A stretch of DNA of 64,000 nucleotides from Calditrichota bacterium (GTDB lineage Bacteria > Calditrichota > Calditrichia > Calditrichales > J004). Made by a program: the position numbers and the translations under genes. Under the pieces are notes generated by a model. The model made no database searches and was not told the DNA's origin. It was given only the letters and a program-made list of their open reading frames with translations. Shown here piece by piece: positions 34,058 to 42,515 of this stretch; the stretch's first letter is position 1; the number at the start of each line of letters is the position of its first letter. The DNA lies in NCBI GenBank assembly GCA_024277115.1, contig JAJRVW010000114.1, forward strand, positions 46,747-110,746. The letters run 5' to 3'.

Positions 34058-35344
34058 ATGTCAGTATCCGGGGATTTTCTTTTGAGAAATATTACCATTG
34101 TTGTTATAATTTCTTTATTTGGCTTTTTTGTGCATTTCGAAATACTAGGCCAAACAGGAAACCTGCTACTAAAAATTATTCTCTTTTTTGGTCTCTGCTA
34201 TATTTTATATCAGCATATTTTTGATATAAACGGCTTAAAGAAAAAAAATCAAAAGCCTGAAGAAATAAAAACCACCCCCAAGCCAAGCCCAACACCCAAA
34301 AAACAAATCACACTGAGCAACAAGGAAAAAAGCAATCTTAACACACTCTTAAATGATTCGAGTTTATCACTCAATTCTTTCCTTCTGAGCCAGTTTGATA
34401 TTTTATATAACTTTTTTTTACCAACAAACGGTTACATTTTTATACAGAACAACGAGGAAGACCTTCGTCTTTTTTATAAAGTCATAAAACCCGGGACAGA
34501 ATGGCGGGATTCATCTGTTCAACCAACAATCATCAAATTACTTAAAAACCACACTTCGGAAATATTAGTCGAAAACAACCTTAAACAGAATTCTAATATT
34601 TTACCCTATTACAGTCCAGAAAACTATTCCCCCGGATCGGTGTTAGCTTTTAATAACACAATTACGGATAATCAAAAATTGATTTGGATATTTGACTCCC
34701 CGGCAACTGGATATTTTAACGAGGAAGAATTTAAAGTATTAACACAAGTTGGGTTTAGCACGCACTATACAATTGCCAATGCCCTTAAGCAAAAATATTA
34801 CGGAAGACTTCTTACAGCAGAAAACAAAAAGTTTGAACTCAGCCGGAAACTAAACACTTGTCCAACCTATAATCAACTTGTATCAATTTTTATTGAATAT
34901 ATTGCAGAATTGTTTGAAGCGCACAAGTTAACAATTGCCATGGTTGATTCGACCAATACCCAAATGGCAACTGTCATCAAAACAGTAGGAATTATAGACT
35001 CTGTAAAAACGGGATCACGATTTAGTATAAGTGAGGGGCTTTGCGGCAAAGTTATAACAAATAACCAGATTTATCTTTTAGACGATATTGAAAAAGATGA
35101 CTATTTTATCCCGCGATTTTCTAAAAATGAAAAAACCAACTATGGCTTGCACTCCTTTCTTGCATTGCCTCTGTTAAAAAACTCTCAGCCAATTGGGCTA
35201 ATCGTTTTGGAGTATAAAAGCCCTGGTTTCTACACAATAGGTGACAAAGAAAAATTAAGAGAGTATTGTACCTACCTCTCGGAAGCATTGTCACGATTTA
35301 TTTCTGAACAATATCTGGAATTGAAACAAGAAGAAAATAATTAA
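34058..35344 (+). CDS. Membrane-anchored GAF domain protein
   Basis: The product is 428 aa. Two N-terminal membrane helices (about residues 9-29 and 34-53) are followed by a Pro/Lys-rich linker. A first, poorly conserved domain of about 150 residues comes next, and then a C-terminal GAF domain (about 265-415) with GLCGKVITNNQIYLLDDIEKD and HSFLALPLLKNSQPIGLIV. No output domain such as kinase or cyclase follows. It is probably a sensor whose partner lies elsewhere, perhaps the nearby kinase/regulator genes (inference). A strong hairpin lies just before its start. Confidence 0.85.
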   Translation: MSVSGDFLLRNITIVVIISLFGFFVHFEILGQTGNLLLKIILFFGLCYILYQHIFDINGLKKKNQKPEEIKTTPKPSPTPKKQITLSNKEKSNLNTLLNDSSLSLNSFLLSQFDILYNFFLPTNGYIFIQNNEEDLRLFYKVIKPGTEWRDSSVQPTIIKLLKNHTSEILVENNLKQNSNILPYYSPENYSPGSVLAFNNTITDNQKLIWIFDSPATGYFNEEEFKVLTQVGFSTHYTIANALKQKYYGRLLTAENKKFELSRKLNTCPTYNQLVSIFIEYIAELFEAHKLTIAMVDSTNTQMATVIKTVGIIDSVKTGSRFSISEGLCGKVITNNQIYLLDDIEKDDYFIPRFSKNEKTNYGLHSFLALPLLKNSQPIGLIVLEYKSPGFYTIGDKEKLREYCTYLSEALSRFISEQYLELKQEENN

Positions 35345-35356
35345 ACATTTATAATC

Positions 35357-35403
35357 AAAAAACCCCGCGAAGCTTTCATCCTTAAAGGCTTGCGGGGTTT
35401 TTT
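35357..35403. terminator. Bidirectional intrinsic terminator
   Basis: AAAAAACCCCGC and GCGGGGTTTTTT are complementary over twelve bases, with an inner AAGC...GCTT pairing. The T6 and A6 ends make it work in both directions. It lies between the plus-strand GAF gene (stop 35344) and the minus-strand receiver gene (stop 35501). Confidence 0.88.
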
Positions 35404-35500
35404 GCTTTTTCAAGATAAAATGTCATCCTTGACATTGATTCCTTTAAAAATTATCCAGAAAACTAAAATTATGAGCTGGCTAAAAATAAATATTTCCATA

Positions 35501-35884
35501 TTAGTGCTTTATGTACAGGCTACGAAATGTGGTCCAACGATCAACATAGTGTTTTAAGTTCTTAATTTTAACAGGAGATTGAACCGCCTCTACAAAAGTA
35601 TTCTTTGTAGGATATAAACTTGATATAACCTCATTATTATCACCGATATATATAACTGGAATACTCGATGTTTCCGGGTCGTTTTTCAACCGGTTTATAG
35701 TTTCGATGCTTCCATTTTCATTAAAACTTTCATTAACAATTATTACGGCTGGGCGATGTTGATTTACTTGTTTAAAAAGATCAGTGTTTTTTTGAACTGT
35801 AATTACCTTATAACTGTAATGCCCTAAAACAGCTTGCATTGATTTTGCTTTATTTTGATCCTGTTCACAAATAAATACTTTCAT
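35501..35884 (-). CDS. Receiver-like domain protein lacking the phospho-acceptor aspartate
   Basis: The product is 127 aa, a single CheY-like fold: VFICEQDQNKAKSMQAVLG, then HRPAVIIVNESFNENGS, then IPVIYIGDNNEV and AVQSPVKIKNL. At the end of strand 3 the usual Asp is Asn (IIVNES), so ordinary phosphorylation is not expected: a pseudo-receiver. AGGAGG lies five bases before the ATG, one of the strongest sites in the window. It is downstream of a small unknown gene and near the NtrC-type regulator on the same strand. Confidence 0.8.
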   Translation of the reverse strand: MKVFICEQDQNKAKSMQAVLGHYSYKVITVQKNTDLFKQVNQHRPAVIIVNESFNENGSIETINRLKNDPETSSIPVIYIGDNNEVISSLYPTKNTFVEAVQSPVKIKNLKHYVDRWTTFRSLYIKH

Positions 35885-35892
35885 TTGGCCTC

Positions 35893-36102
35893 CTAATTTA
35901 CCGTTTGAAGTTCATTGACCACTCGAGCTTGAATCGCTGAAGATATAATTTCGGGTAACTCATCCATGAGCTCATTTATAGAGTTCTTATAAATAGTAAG
36001 AATATCCTTTTCTGAGAAAGCCACCCGAATTGTATAGTATTTTCTTCCTGAATTGTCGCTTAATGAGCTGATGTTTAAATTACCAGATATCAAGTTTTCC
36101 AC
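35893..36102 (-). CDS. Small hypothetical protein
   Basis: This is about 69 aa from a GTG at 36102, preceded at some distance by AAGGAA; the frame is open to a GTG at 36159, giving 88 aa. Its sequence (SGRKYYTIRVAFSEKDILTI, then INELMDELPEIISSAIQARV) looks like a small mixed alpha/beta protein without membrane segments. I recognise no family. It ends eight bases before the receiver gene, so the two are probably cotranslated. Confidence 0.6.
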   Translation of the reverse strand: MENLISGNLNISSLSDNSGRKYYTIRVAFSEKDILTIYKNSINELMDELPEIISSAIQARVVNELQTVN

Positions 36103-36295
36103 TGTATACACTTCCTTTTGTAAGTCGACAATCCAAGTATTACAAACACCATGCCACACTACAAACTGTTGTTTTTTATAAACTTAAATCTGTTTTTTGT
36201 TTAAGCCTTTTATAAACAATGGTTTAGGTGGTATATATTCAAGGGAAGTGTAAAAAATACAACTAATAAAAAAACGAAGGTTGTACTTTATGCAA

Positions 36296-37648
36296 TTAAG
36301 AGTCTTTAAGGCGGGATACTAAAGTGCGGTAATTAATATTTAAAAACTTACATGTTTCTTTTTTGTTTTTATTTAAATGTTCATAAACCAAATGTGCATA
36401 CATTTTAGTCATTTCATCCAATGTGTGCCTGTTTTGCAGTGATTCTTGTAAAATTGAATTTCCTTGTTCCTGAATGTCCGGTGGCAGGTCTTTAAGTCCA
36501 AGTGCTTTTTGATTTACAACCAACATCCGGATCAAAGTATTTTCAAGCTCCCGGATGTTTCCTTTCCACTCCAGCTTGGATAAGTATGTTACAAGGGCAT
36601 TATCAACTTTGGGCCTGTTTTTAAGGTTGTATGATTGGCAATATTTAGTTACAAAGAAACTAATTAGCGCCGGTATATCATCCGGCCTTTCCCTTAAGGG
36701 TGGGATATGAACAGGAATTACATTTAACCGATAAAATAGATCTTCCCTAAATTCATTTTTTGAAATTTGGTCGGGCAAGGATTTATTTGTCGCGGCAATT
36801 AATCTAAAATTTGCATTGATTTCGGTTGAACCACCCAGGCGATAAAACTTCTTTTCCTGTAAAACGCGTAACAACTTTGCCTGAACAGAAAGCGGGATTT
36901 CCCCAATTTCATCCAAAAACAAAGTGCCTCCCTCGGCAAGTTCAAACTGCCCTTTCTTTAAATCCTTTGCACCCGTAAATGCCCCCTGCTCGTGGCCGAA
37001 CAACTCGTTTTCTAAAAGGTTTTCCGGTATGGCCGCTGAGTTTATGGCTATAAATGGTTTGTTGCTGGCATTGCTTCGTGTATGAATGTGTTTGGCTATT
37101 ATTTCTTTTCCTACGCCCGATTCCCCCGTTATCAATACAGGTTCTTTTGTTTTTTTCGTTTGCTCGATCAACATCAATATATTTTGCATTTGTTTGCTGA
37201 CAGCTATGACATTATCAAATTGCAATTTTGCTGTAAGCTGGTCGCGTAAAATTCTATTATCGCGTTCCAGTGTTTGCATGCGGATTGCGCGTCTTACAAG
37301 AAGCGGAAGTTCGTCCTGAATATTTTCGCTTTTAAAAAAATAAGAATAAGCACCCCGCTTTTGGGCTTCCAAAGCATGTTGATGATCCTGGGAAGAAGTA
37401 ATCACTATGACCTTGGCGTCTGTTCCCTGGCTCACAATATAATCGAGCATCTTTAGCCCAGTCTCTATCTCGGGCAAGCCAAGGTCCTGCACAACGATAT
37501 CCGGCAAAAATGTATTAAAAAGACTTTTCGCCTCTTCGATATTACTTGTAAATGCGTACAGATAATCCAACCCCAACCATTTTTCATATTTCTGTTGCCA
37601 GATGGCATTATCTTCTATAACAAGGATTTTATCTTTAGTTTTCTTCAT
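36296..37648 (-). CDS. Sigma-54-dependent response regulator (NtrC family)
   Basis: The product is 450 aa with three domains. A receiver domain (1-120) carries Asp55 in DIVVQDLGLPE. An AAA+ domain (about 145-370) has Walker A GESGVGKE (175-182), the sigma-54-contacting GAFTGA loop (222-227) and Walker B GGTLFLDEIGE. A C-terminal Fis-type helix-turn-helix (YEHLNKNKKETCKFLNINYR) completes it. It activates sigma-54 promoters after phosphorylation by the kinase encoded just upstream, with which it overlaps by 14 bases. Target genes are not evident from the window. Confidence 0.95.
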   Translation of the reverse strand: MKKTKDKILVIEDNAIWQQKYEKWLGLDYLYAFTSNIEEAKSLFNTFLPDIVVQDLGLPEIETGLKMLDYIVSQGTDAKVIVITSSQDHQHALEAQKRGAYSYFFKSENIQDELPLLVRRAIRMQTLERDNRILRDQLTAKLQFDNVIAVSKQMQNILMLIEQTKKTKEPVLITGESGVGKEIIAKHIHTRSNASNKPFIAINSAAIPENLLENELFGHEQGAFTGAKDLKKGQFELAEGGTLFLDEIGEIPLSVQAKLLRVLQEKKFYRLGGSTEINANFRLIAATNKSLPDQISKNEFREDLFYRLNVIPVHIPPLRERPDDIPALISFFVTKYCQSYNLKNRPKVDNALVTYLSKLEWKGNIRELENTLIRMLVVNQKALGLKDLPPDIQEQGNSILQESLQNRHTLDEMTKMYAHLVYEHLNKNKKETCKFLNINYRTLVSRLKDS

Positions 37649-38681
37649 CTTTTAATTGAGGGATTATTATTTTTACCTGCGTACCGTTTTCTGATTTTAT
37701 TTCCAGGTAACCATTATGGCCTTCTATAATTTTTTGGGCATTCGTCAGTCCAAAACCGGTATTATTCTTATACTTCTGTGTTGTAAAAAATGGATGTGTT
37801 ACATAACGTAAAAACTCTTCAGAAATCCCCTTGCCCTCATCACAAACATCAAATATAATCCAATTATTTTTAATGAATGGCGAGTTGGGCATAATAGTAT
37901 AAATTTTTATTTTGATTTTAGAATAATCAAACGCTACGGCATCCAATCCATTTTGAACTACGTGATTAAATGCTTCGGAAAGCAATTCCACATCAACAAA
38001 TAACTCAGCATCTGCGTCCTGAACATCAACAGGGAGGCTGTCAATGTTTACGTTTATCAGGGCCAAAGAATCCTTTACGAATTTGCCTACTGTAATTTCA
38101 GATTTAAACAGGTCAAAATCACGTACATAAAAAAGAAGGTTTTTATTGATCTTTTTTTGGTATTCAATCTTCTTTGCCAACTCGTCCTGTAAACCGTTTT
38201 TAAGTTCAACCTCGGTTAATGCATGGACATCGTGCAGTAATTGTGAAATTAAATTGCCATATTCGTTTTGATTTTTTTGGTTACTGCATTTTAGTATTGT
38301 TTGTTGAAATTGAATCAGTGGCTGCCAGGATGATAAAATATCTTTTACCGCATCATTGTCAGTAGACTTGACAACAAAAATATAAATTGGGCTTACCTCA
38401 AAATCAGTCCCGGATAAGTAAAAACAATATTCTCCATGTTCAAAAACTAACGAGCTATAACCTGAAAAACCAACATCCTTTAACAAAGCTGCCCAATTCT
38501 CAATCGGATTATTTTGGGTGGGCCGAATTGACTGCAAAGCATCTGGTTTTGGTTGGTGCAATAGCAGGGAAACAGCATCCACCAGTTTATTTTCCAAAAT
38601 AAAATCGTACGTTTTTATCGATATTTCTTCCGGTAGCTTAAGCACCCGGCACTCTTTTAAATAGTTATTTAACAATGACAT
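37635..38681 (-). CDS. Soluble sensor histidine kinase
   Basis: The product is 348 aa with no signal or membrane helix. Residues 1-130 form an unrecognised sensor region. A DHp-like helix has LISQLLHDVHALTE (probable phospho-His150). The ATPase domain has N-box FNHVVQNGLDAV, G1 DVCDEGKGISEEF, F-box FFTTQ and G2 NTGFGLTNAQKIIEGHNG. The gene directly follows the mazG stop and overlaps the NtrC-type regulator, so the two form a cognate pair sensing a cytoplasmic cue. Confidence 0.92.
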   Translation of the reverse strand: MSLLNNYLKECRVLKLPEEISIKTYDFILENKLVDAVSLLLHQPKPDALQSIRPTQNNPIENWAALLKDVGFSGYSSLVFEHGEYCFYLSGTDFEVSPIYIFVVKSTDNDAVKDILSSWQPLIQFQQTILKCSNQKNQNEYGNLISQLLHDVHALTEVELKNGLQDELAKKIEYQKKINKNLLFYVRDFDLFKSEITVGKFVKDSLALINVNIDSLPVDVQDADAELFVDVELLSEAFNHVVQNGLDAVAFDYSKIKIKIYTIMPNSPFIKNNWIIFDVCDEGKGISEEFLRYVTHPFFTTQKYKNNTGFGLTNAQKIIEGHNGYLEIKSENGTQVKIIIPQLKDEEN

Positions 38682-39440
38682 TTATTCAAAATCCTTACTT
38701 TTTTCCCAGAGCAGGTCCAGTTCTTGCAGAGAGGCCGTAGACATTTTTTCGGGATCATTATTAAAATAGTTCTCCATAAAATTAAATCGTTTTATAAATT
38801 TCCGGTTTGCTTTGTGAAGGGCGTCTTCCGAGATAACTTTTGTAAAACGGGAAAGGTTTACCAGTGTAAATAAAATATCACCAAACTCATTCTCGATCTG
38901 GTTTTCATCATTTTCTTTTATAGCTTGTTTAAACTCTGCTATTTCTTCTTCCAGCTTTTCAATAACATCGCCCACAGAGTCCCAGTCAAAACCTATGGTA
39001 GAAGCCTTGTCTTGCAAGCGTTGCGCTTTTAAAAGGGCCGGTAAATGTTTGGGAACACCGCTTAAAATGGAATCGCGCTTTTCTTTTTTATGCTTATTGC
39101 GCTCCCAGTTTTCCTGTACTTGGTCTGCGCTTACCGCCCCTTTTTCTTTAAAAACATGTGGGTGCCTTTCAACCATTTTATCCGAAATGGCATTAACAAC
39201 ATCCTTGAAAGCAAATATATTTTTTTCTGAGGCAATTTCACTGTGAAAAACGATCTGCAATAAAATATCGCCCAATTCGCCTTTCAAAGAATCCATGTCG
39301 TTTTCGTCAATAACCTCGATGGTCTCGTAGGCTTCTTCCAATAAATAGCGCTTAAGGCTTTCGTGGGTCTGTTTTGCATCCCAGGGACATTTTTGCCTTA
39401 TCTCTGCCATGATGCTTAAAAGGCGTTCCATTTCTTTCAT
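38682..39440 (-). CDS. mazG: Nucleoside triphosphate pyrophosphohydrolase MazG
   Basis: The product is 252 aa, the two-domain MazG form. First domain: CPWDAKQTHESLKRYLLEEA, YETIEV, GELGDILLQIVFHSEIA. Second: KLEEEIAEFKQAIKEND, ENEFGDILFTLVNLSRF. The EExxE/ExxD metal sites are visible in both. It hydrolyses NTPs to NMP and pyrophosphate, cleaning the nucleotide pool or modulating alarmone levels. It is transcribed directly ahead of the histidine kinase with no gap, an unusual partnership. Confidence 0.95.
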   Translation of the reverse strand: MKEMERLLSIMAEIRQKCPWDAKQTHESLKRYLLEEAYETIEVIDENDMDSLKGELGDILLQIVFHSEIASEKNIFAFKDVVNAISDKMVERHPHVFKEKGAVSADQVQENWERNKHKKEKRDSILSGVPKHLPALLKAQRLQDKASTIGFDWDSVGDVIEKLEEEIAEFKQAIKENDENQIENEFGDILFTLVNLSRFTKVISEDALHKANRKFIKRFNFMENYFNNDPEKMSTASLQELDLLWEKSKDFE

Positions 39441-39539
39441 ATTATAGAGGGGAAAATAGGTTATTAAGTACGATTGTATTTTTTACAATCTACCTATATT
39501 TTAGGAAAGCTGCAATTGGGGGTAATTAGAATTTAAATT

Positions 39540-40193
39540 TTATAGTACCGAGGTTTTTACAGAGTCTATTCCTGTAATTTCACATATAAGCTTATCACCG
39601 CGTTCCAGTGGCCCGACACCAGCAGGCGTACCTGTTAAAATAATATCGCCGCGTTCCAATGTAAAAATCCCGGAAATATAACTAATGAGTTCGCCAATAT
39701 TAAAAATCATCTGATTGGTGTTGCCTTGCTGCATTTTTTGGCCATTTTTTGTTAAGGTTATTTCAAGGTTTTGCACATCTGTAAATGGTTTTTCATAAAA
39801 TTTTGATAGTGGACAGGAGTTATCAAACCCTTTTGCCACAGCCCAGGGCAGTCCTTTTTTCTTCGCCTCCGATTGAATATCGCGCAGGGTTAAATCCAAT
39901 GCAACGCCATAGCCGGCAATATAATCCGATGCATCTGCCGGGGGTATATTCTTGCAATTTTTACCAACACAAACAGCCAGTTCAATTTCATGATGGACCG
40001 CGCCCATATTGGCGGGAATTGAGAGTGGTTGCGAGAGGTCACATAAAGCGGAGTTTGGTTTTAGGAAGAGTACCGGGTCCTTTGTTTTCTCCGAATTCAT
40101 CTCTTTGATATGCTCAGAATAGTTGCGGCCAACAGCCACAACCTTGCTTGGATATAATACCTGCCCACCGTCAAAAATTATTTTATTCATCAT
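39540..40193 (-). CDS. Fumarylacetoacetate hydrolase family protein
   Basis: The product is 217 aa. FAH motifs: KVVAVGRNYSEHIKEM, FLKPNSAL, HHEIELAVCVGK (metal-binding acidic residues), GVALDLTLRDIQSEAKKKGL, PWAVAKGFDNSCP and LTGTPAGVGPL. The compact length fits the acylpyruvase/oxaloacetate-decarboxylase-type FAHD1 branch that cleaves or decarboxylates 2-keto acids. The start overlaps the homoserine dehydrogenase stop by 11 bases and has AGGA upstream. It is the last gene in the TonB-ExbBD-hom operon. Confidence 0.9.
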   Translation of the reverse strand: MMNKIIFDGGQVLYPSKVVAVGRNYSEHIKEMNSEKTKDPVLFLKPNSALCDLSQPLSIPANMGAVHHEIELAVCVGKNCKNIPPADASDYIAGYGVALDLTLRDIQSEAKKKGLPWAVAKGFDNSCPLSKFYEKPFTDVQNLEITLTKNGQKMQQGNTNQMIFNIGELISYISGIFTLERGDIILTGTPAGVGPLERGDKLICEITGIDSVKTSVL

Positions 40194-41490
40194 CTAATAT
40201 CCTAAATATTTTTATATCGCCTTGTATAAGCTGCAATTTTTTAATGCTGTCCAGTGCTTCGTTAATTTCTCTTTCGAAGGTTTTCCCAAGGAAAATATGC
40301 ACATAGCCCACTGTTTCCCCGTTGTATTTGCCCACTTCGGCATGGGCAGAAAGAATATTTATTTTATGCGTACCGATGATGGTTGTTACCTCGCCCATAA
40401 CACCAGGGCGGTCTATGCAAGGAAAGCGGAGATAATAGGCCGTTTTAATTTCCTCTATATCCAATACACGTTTATCGTTCCAGTTAAACTGAAACCGCTG
40501 GCGGCGGGGGTTATTATAAATCCGGTTGCCAAGTTCCACCAGGTCGCGCAAAATTAAACTGCTGGTCGGGTTTGTTCCTACACCTAGGCCATACACCATA
40601 TACTCGCCCAGCAAATCTGTTTTGATATAATAAGCGTTGTATTTGCCTTTCACAGAAACCATGGCGTGCTTTTTAGGAACCAGGGTTGGATGCACCCGCG
40701 CCTCAAAACAATCATCATGGTCGCGCATGATGGCCAATAGTTTTATTTCGTAGCCAAACTGTCCGGCCCACTTAATATCCTGTAAAGTTACATTGGAGAC
40801 GCCTTCGGCATAAATACGCAGATAGCTAATATCTACACCAAAAGCCGTTGCCGCCAATATGGCCACTTTCATCGCTGCGTCAGACCCTTCATAATCCACA
40901 ATTGAAATTGACTCGGCCATCTTGGGGACTTCGCGGCTTTTAAGGACTTCCTGCAATGAGATTTCTTTTTCCGTCATCTCACTCAACAGAAAATTTGATA
41001 CCCCGCTTACAATCCCGCGCAGTTCGGTAATTTTATTTGCTATAAGGTCCCGTTGTAGCGTTACAGAAACGGGAATGCCGCCCCCCAGCGAAGGCTCGGT
41101 TAAAAAATGGATTTGATTTTTATTGGCAAGGTCAGAAATTTCATGCATTTTGGTGGCCAATAAAACCCGGTTGGCAGAAATAATATTTATTTTTTTTGAT
41201 ATTAACTTTTTGATTATTGAAAAGGTGGGTTCAATATTTCCAATGGCATCGATGGCAACTTTTAAACCCGGTGTTTTTAAAATATCCTTTATATCAGTGG
41301 TAAACAGGTTTTTATCAACATTGTGCGGCCGCTTAAAATTGCCATTTTTTACAAGGATTTTTTGCAGGACCAAATCAAAACCGGTCTGGTCTTTTATTTT
41401 TTCTTTTTTGGCCATCCAGGCTTTATAAAAACCCTGGCCAAGTTTACCAAAACCAAGTAAGGCAAACGATATTTTTTTTCGTTCGGGCAT
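40183..41490 (-). CDS. hom: Homoserine dehydrogenase with ACT domain
   Basis: The product is 435 aa. The Rossmann NAD-binding start is ISFALLGFGKLGQGF. The catalytic domain has EPSLGGGIPVSVTLQRDL, GIVSGVSNFLLSEM and DYEGSDAAMKVAILA. The C-terminal ACT domain (about 355-430) includes RFPCIDRPGVMGEVTTIIG, the expected allosteric module for threonine feedback. It reduces aspartate semialdehyde to homoserine. Unusually, it is the fourth gene of an operon led by TonB-system genes, starting two bases after exbD. Confidence 0.93.
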   Translation of the reverse strand: MPERKKISFALLGFGKLGQGFYKAWMAKKEKIKDQTGFDLVLQKILVKNGNFKRPHNVDKNLFTTDIKDILKTPGLKVAIDAIGNIEPTFSIIKKLISKKINIISANRVLLATKMHEISDLANKNQIHFLTEPSLGGGIPVSVTLQRDLIANKITELRGIVSGVSNFLLSEMTEKEISLQEVLKSREVPKMAESISIVDYEGSDAAMKVAILAATAFGVDISYLRIYAEGVSNVTLQDIKWAGQFGYEIKLLAIMRDHDDCFEARVHPTLVPKKHAMVSVKGKYNAYYIKTDLLGEYMVYGLGVGTNPTSSLILRDLVELGNRIYNNPRRQRFQFNWNDKRVLDIEEIKTAYYLRFPCIDRPGVMGEVTTIIGTHKINILSAHAEVGKYNGETVGYVHIFLGKTFEREINEALDSIKKLQLIQGDIKIFRILDDE

Positions 41491-41492
41491 AA

Positions 41493-41894
41493 TTATTCCG
41501 GGATATTTGTTGAAATAACAAGTTTGTAAAATTTATTTTTTCTTAATATATCCATTATTTTAATTATTTCCCCATGGCTAACCTCCGTATCGGCTTTTAG
41601 CACAATGCTGCCTTCATCCGTTAACTTGCCAAGGTTTTTGATTTCTTCGATCATAGTATTCTCACTAATCATCTGGTCGTTTAAAAATAAATTGTCGTTT
41701 TTATCAATATATAAAATAACCTTTTGGGTTGTGTAAGATTCTGAACTTTCCGCATCAGGTAATTTTAACTCGATGCCCGGTTGTTCCAAAAAGGTTGACG
41801 AAACAGCAAAAAATATGATCAGGATAAATAAGACATCTATTAATGACGTCATATTTAAAGTCAGTTTCTCTGATTTTTTTGTGGTTAATTTCAT
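41493..41894 (-). CDS. exbD: ExbD/TolR family biopolymer transport protein
   Basis: The product is 133 aa with one N-terminal membrane helix (LNMTSLIDVLFILIIFFAVS) carrying the essential Asp, then a periplasmic domain (GIELKLPDAES, VVLKADTEVSHGEIIKIMDIL-like region). With ExbB it makes the proton-driven motor. It lies three bases after exbB and two bases before hom. Confidence 0.92.
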   Translation of the reverse strand: MKLTTKKSEKLTLNMTSLIDVLFILIIFFAVSSTFLEQPGIELKLPDAESSESYTTQKVILYIDKNDNLFLNDQMISENTMIEEIKNLGKLTDEGSIVLKADTEVSHGEIIKIMDILRKNKFYKLVISTNIPE

Positions 41895-41897
41895 TGT

Positions 41898-42512
41898 TTA
41901 TTCCATGTTTTTCATTTTATGGATTTTTTGGACCAACGTATTGGCATATTTTTCAATATCCAAAATCAGGCTTTCCGTTTTGCTGGAAAAATAATTATAA
42001 GCCATTAAAACCGGGATACCAATAAACAACCCGGCAACCGTTGTAAGCAACGCCTCGGATATCCCACCCGAGAGGGCCGCAGTTTGACCAACCCCCTGTT
42101 CTTTTATCACCGCAAAAACCTGGATCATCCCAATTACAGTCCCCAGCAAACCCATAAGCGGCGCAATGGCAGCAATTGTTTCAAGCAGGCCAAGCCCCTT
42201 CTCCAAACTACGAATATCCTGTCGGCCCTGGTCTTCTAATAATTCGCGGATTTCAGCTTTAGGTAATGTGCTATTTTCCAGTGCAATGTTTATAAGGTTT
42301 GGCAGTGGTCCCGAGTATTTTGTGCAGATATTTTTTGCAAACTCTACATCTTTTTCAGTCGCAAAATTTTCCACAACCGAAATAATTTCCGGGATTATAA
42401 TTTTACGCTTGCGTAAAGCCATAGCACGTTCAATTATAAAAATAAGGGCAACAACTGAGGCAAATAATAAGGGGTACATCATTATACCGCCCCGTTCAAA
42501 AAGTTCGAGCAT
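41898..42512 (-). CDS. exbB: MotA/TolQ/ExbB proton channel family protein
   Basis: The product is 204 aa with three membrane helices. ExbB hallmarks: MYPLLFASVVALIFIIERA, LGLLETIAAIAPLMGLLGTV, then ISEALLTTVAGLFIGIPVLM with the conserved channel Thr residues. GGAGA precedes the ATG. It sits between the TonB-like gene and exbD, spaced by three bases on both sides. Confidence 0.94.
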   Translation of the reverse strand: MLELFERGGIMMYPLLFASVVALIFIIERAMALRKRKIIIPEIISVVENFATEKDVEFAKNICTKYSGPLPNLINIALENSTLPKAEIRELLEDQGRQDIRSLEKGLGLLETIAAIAPLMGLLGTVIGMIQVFAVIKEQGVGQTAALSGGISEALLTTVAGLFIGIPVLMAYNYFSSKTESLILDIEKYANTLVQKIHKMKNME

Positions 42513-42515
42513 GGA

